Part shown: piece after piece, positions 5,217 to 5,740 of the stretch | Layout of the letters: each line of letters begins with the position of its first letter | How positions within the stretch are numbered: position 1 is the stretch's first letter | Assembly (NCBI GenBank): GCA_947175225.1 | Contig: CAMWLX010000236.1 | Coordinates: 1-5,740, forward strand | Source: an uncultured Porphyromonadaceae bacterium | GTDB taxonomy: Bacteria; Bacteroidota; Bacteroidia; Bacteroidales; Muribaculaceae | Reading direction: 5' to 3' | Length of the DNA: 5,740 nucleotides | The notes under the pieces: generated by a model | Database searches by the model: none | Seen by the model: only the letters and a program-made list of their open reading frames with translations | What the model was told of the DNA's origin: nothing | Translations under genes and position numbers: made by a program

Positions 5217-5740
5217 ATGAAAATGAAACGCTTTTTTTTATTTTTAGTGGGTATCTTTATAGTTATTACCTCTATGGCTCAAAGCACATATATCGTCCTT
5301 TCTTACAACAAAGGAGAGGAACTTAGGTTCTATAGACCAGATCAAATTACTGATGCGATAGATAAGGCCGAAGTCAACGATACTATTTATTTCGGCATCG
5401 GTAATTACAACATGGATTATCTTTGTTCGCGTGACGATTATTTTGAAGGAATACCTGCGGATGGTATTCCTACAATTAATAAACCTCTTATTTTTATAGG
5501 ATCTGGAGCACATTCTGGGGGAACTTGTTTTTATGGAGGTCAAAGACTAATTATTAATATTGACACTTCTTTGGATGACAATATCAAAAAATTAAGTTTT
5601 GAAGGGATTTCATTTGGTTATGATGAGAATGTATTCAATATAGAGATTGCTTCAAGTCTACAAGAATTGAAATTTGCAAACTGTCGTTTTGGTGAGAATT
5701 TTTATATGGGTACTTTTGAGAGGAGTGATATCATTAATCA
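5217..5740 (+). CDS. Secreted beta-helix-like protein, 3' end outside window
   Basis: The reading frame opens at ATG 5217 and is still open at the right edge after 174 codons, so the product is partial. A second ATG at 5223 is an equally good start. Residues 1-21 are a signal peptide (KMKRFFLFLVGIFIVITSMA, cleavage before Gln22). The mature start, with RPDQITDAIDKAEVNDTIYF then GIGNY (41-63), follows the pattern of right-handed beta-helix (pectin-lyase-like) proteins, where an 'A-I-x-x-A-x-x-x-D-T-I-Y' segment opens the first coil. Later segments such as KPLIFIGSGAHSGG, IKKLSFEGISF and LQELKFANCRF look like successive coils. Such proteins are often adhesins or polysaccharide-active enzymes, but no catalytic residues can be judged from this part. 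It follows the lipoprotein by 31 bases and shares its direction, consistent with a surface-protein operon. Confidence 0.7.
   Translation, partial: MKMKRFFLFLVGIFIVITSMAQSTYIVLSYNKGEELRFYRPDQITDAIDKAEVNDTIYFGIGNYNMDYLCSRDDYFEGIPADGIPTINKPLIFIGSGAHSGGTCFYGGQRLIINIDTSLDDNIKKLSFEGISFGYDENVFNIEIASSLQELKFANCRFGENFYMGTFERSDIIN

Overview
The window looks like a chromosomal segment of a Bacteroidota bacterium, most likely of the order Bacteroidales. This rests on two promoters of the Bacteroides type (TTTG or TTG, about 20 bases, then TAnnTTTG), the absence of strong Shine-Dalgarno sequences, a lipoprotein with an acidic stretch after its lipidated cysteine, and BACON and PEGA domains on secreted proteins. 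No species can be assigned from sequence alone. All genes are on the + strand.

Bases 1-103 hold nothing I can name. Bases 104-696 carry a compact type II toxin-antitoxin module: a clear promoter, a ribbon-helix-helix antitoxin, and a YafQ/RelE-type mRNA interferase whose start codon overlaps the antitoxin stop (ATGA). After a 117-base gap with no recognisable signal comes a secreted protein that looks like a small outer-membrane beta-barrel (814-1602), of unknown function.

Bases 1603-2192 are 590 bases without a convincing protein gene, and they are the most interesting part of the window. Near the left edge is a hairpin with a T-run that reads as a minus-strand terminator. Next comes a Bacteroides-type promoter (1772-1802), then about 335 bases rich in stable, modular RNA hairpins. 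These include a 12-bp stem capped by a GUGA tetraloop and containing G-U pairs, two copies of a GGGC-N9-GCCU mini-hairpin, and a long terminal stem followed by five T. I read this as a structured RNA of about 335 nt. It could be a free non-coding RNA or an attenuating leader for the genes downstream. A further 7-bp hairpin sits just before the next start codon.

From 2193 to the right edge there is one apparent operon with gaps of 20 and 31 bases. It encodes a PEGA-domain protein with a C-terminal outer-membrane beta-barrel, a surface-type lipoprotein with two BACON-like domains and two fibronectin-III-like domains, and the start of a secreted protein that resembles a right-handed beta-helix and is cut by the window edge. 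All three products are exported. The likely theme is a cell-surface assembly for adhesion or glycan contact, with no SusC/SusD pair or enzyme in view. Its only visible upstream promoter makes the structured RNA first, so control may act by terminator read-through.
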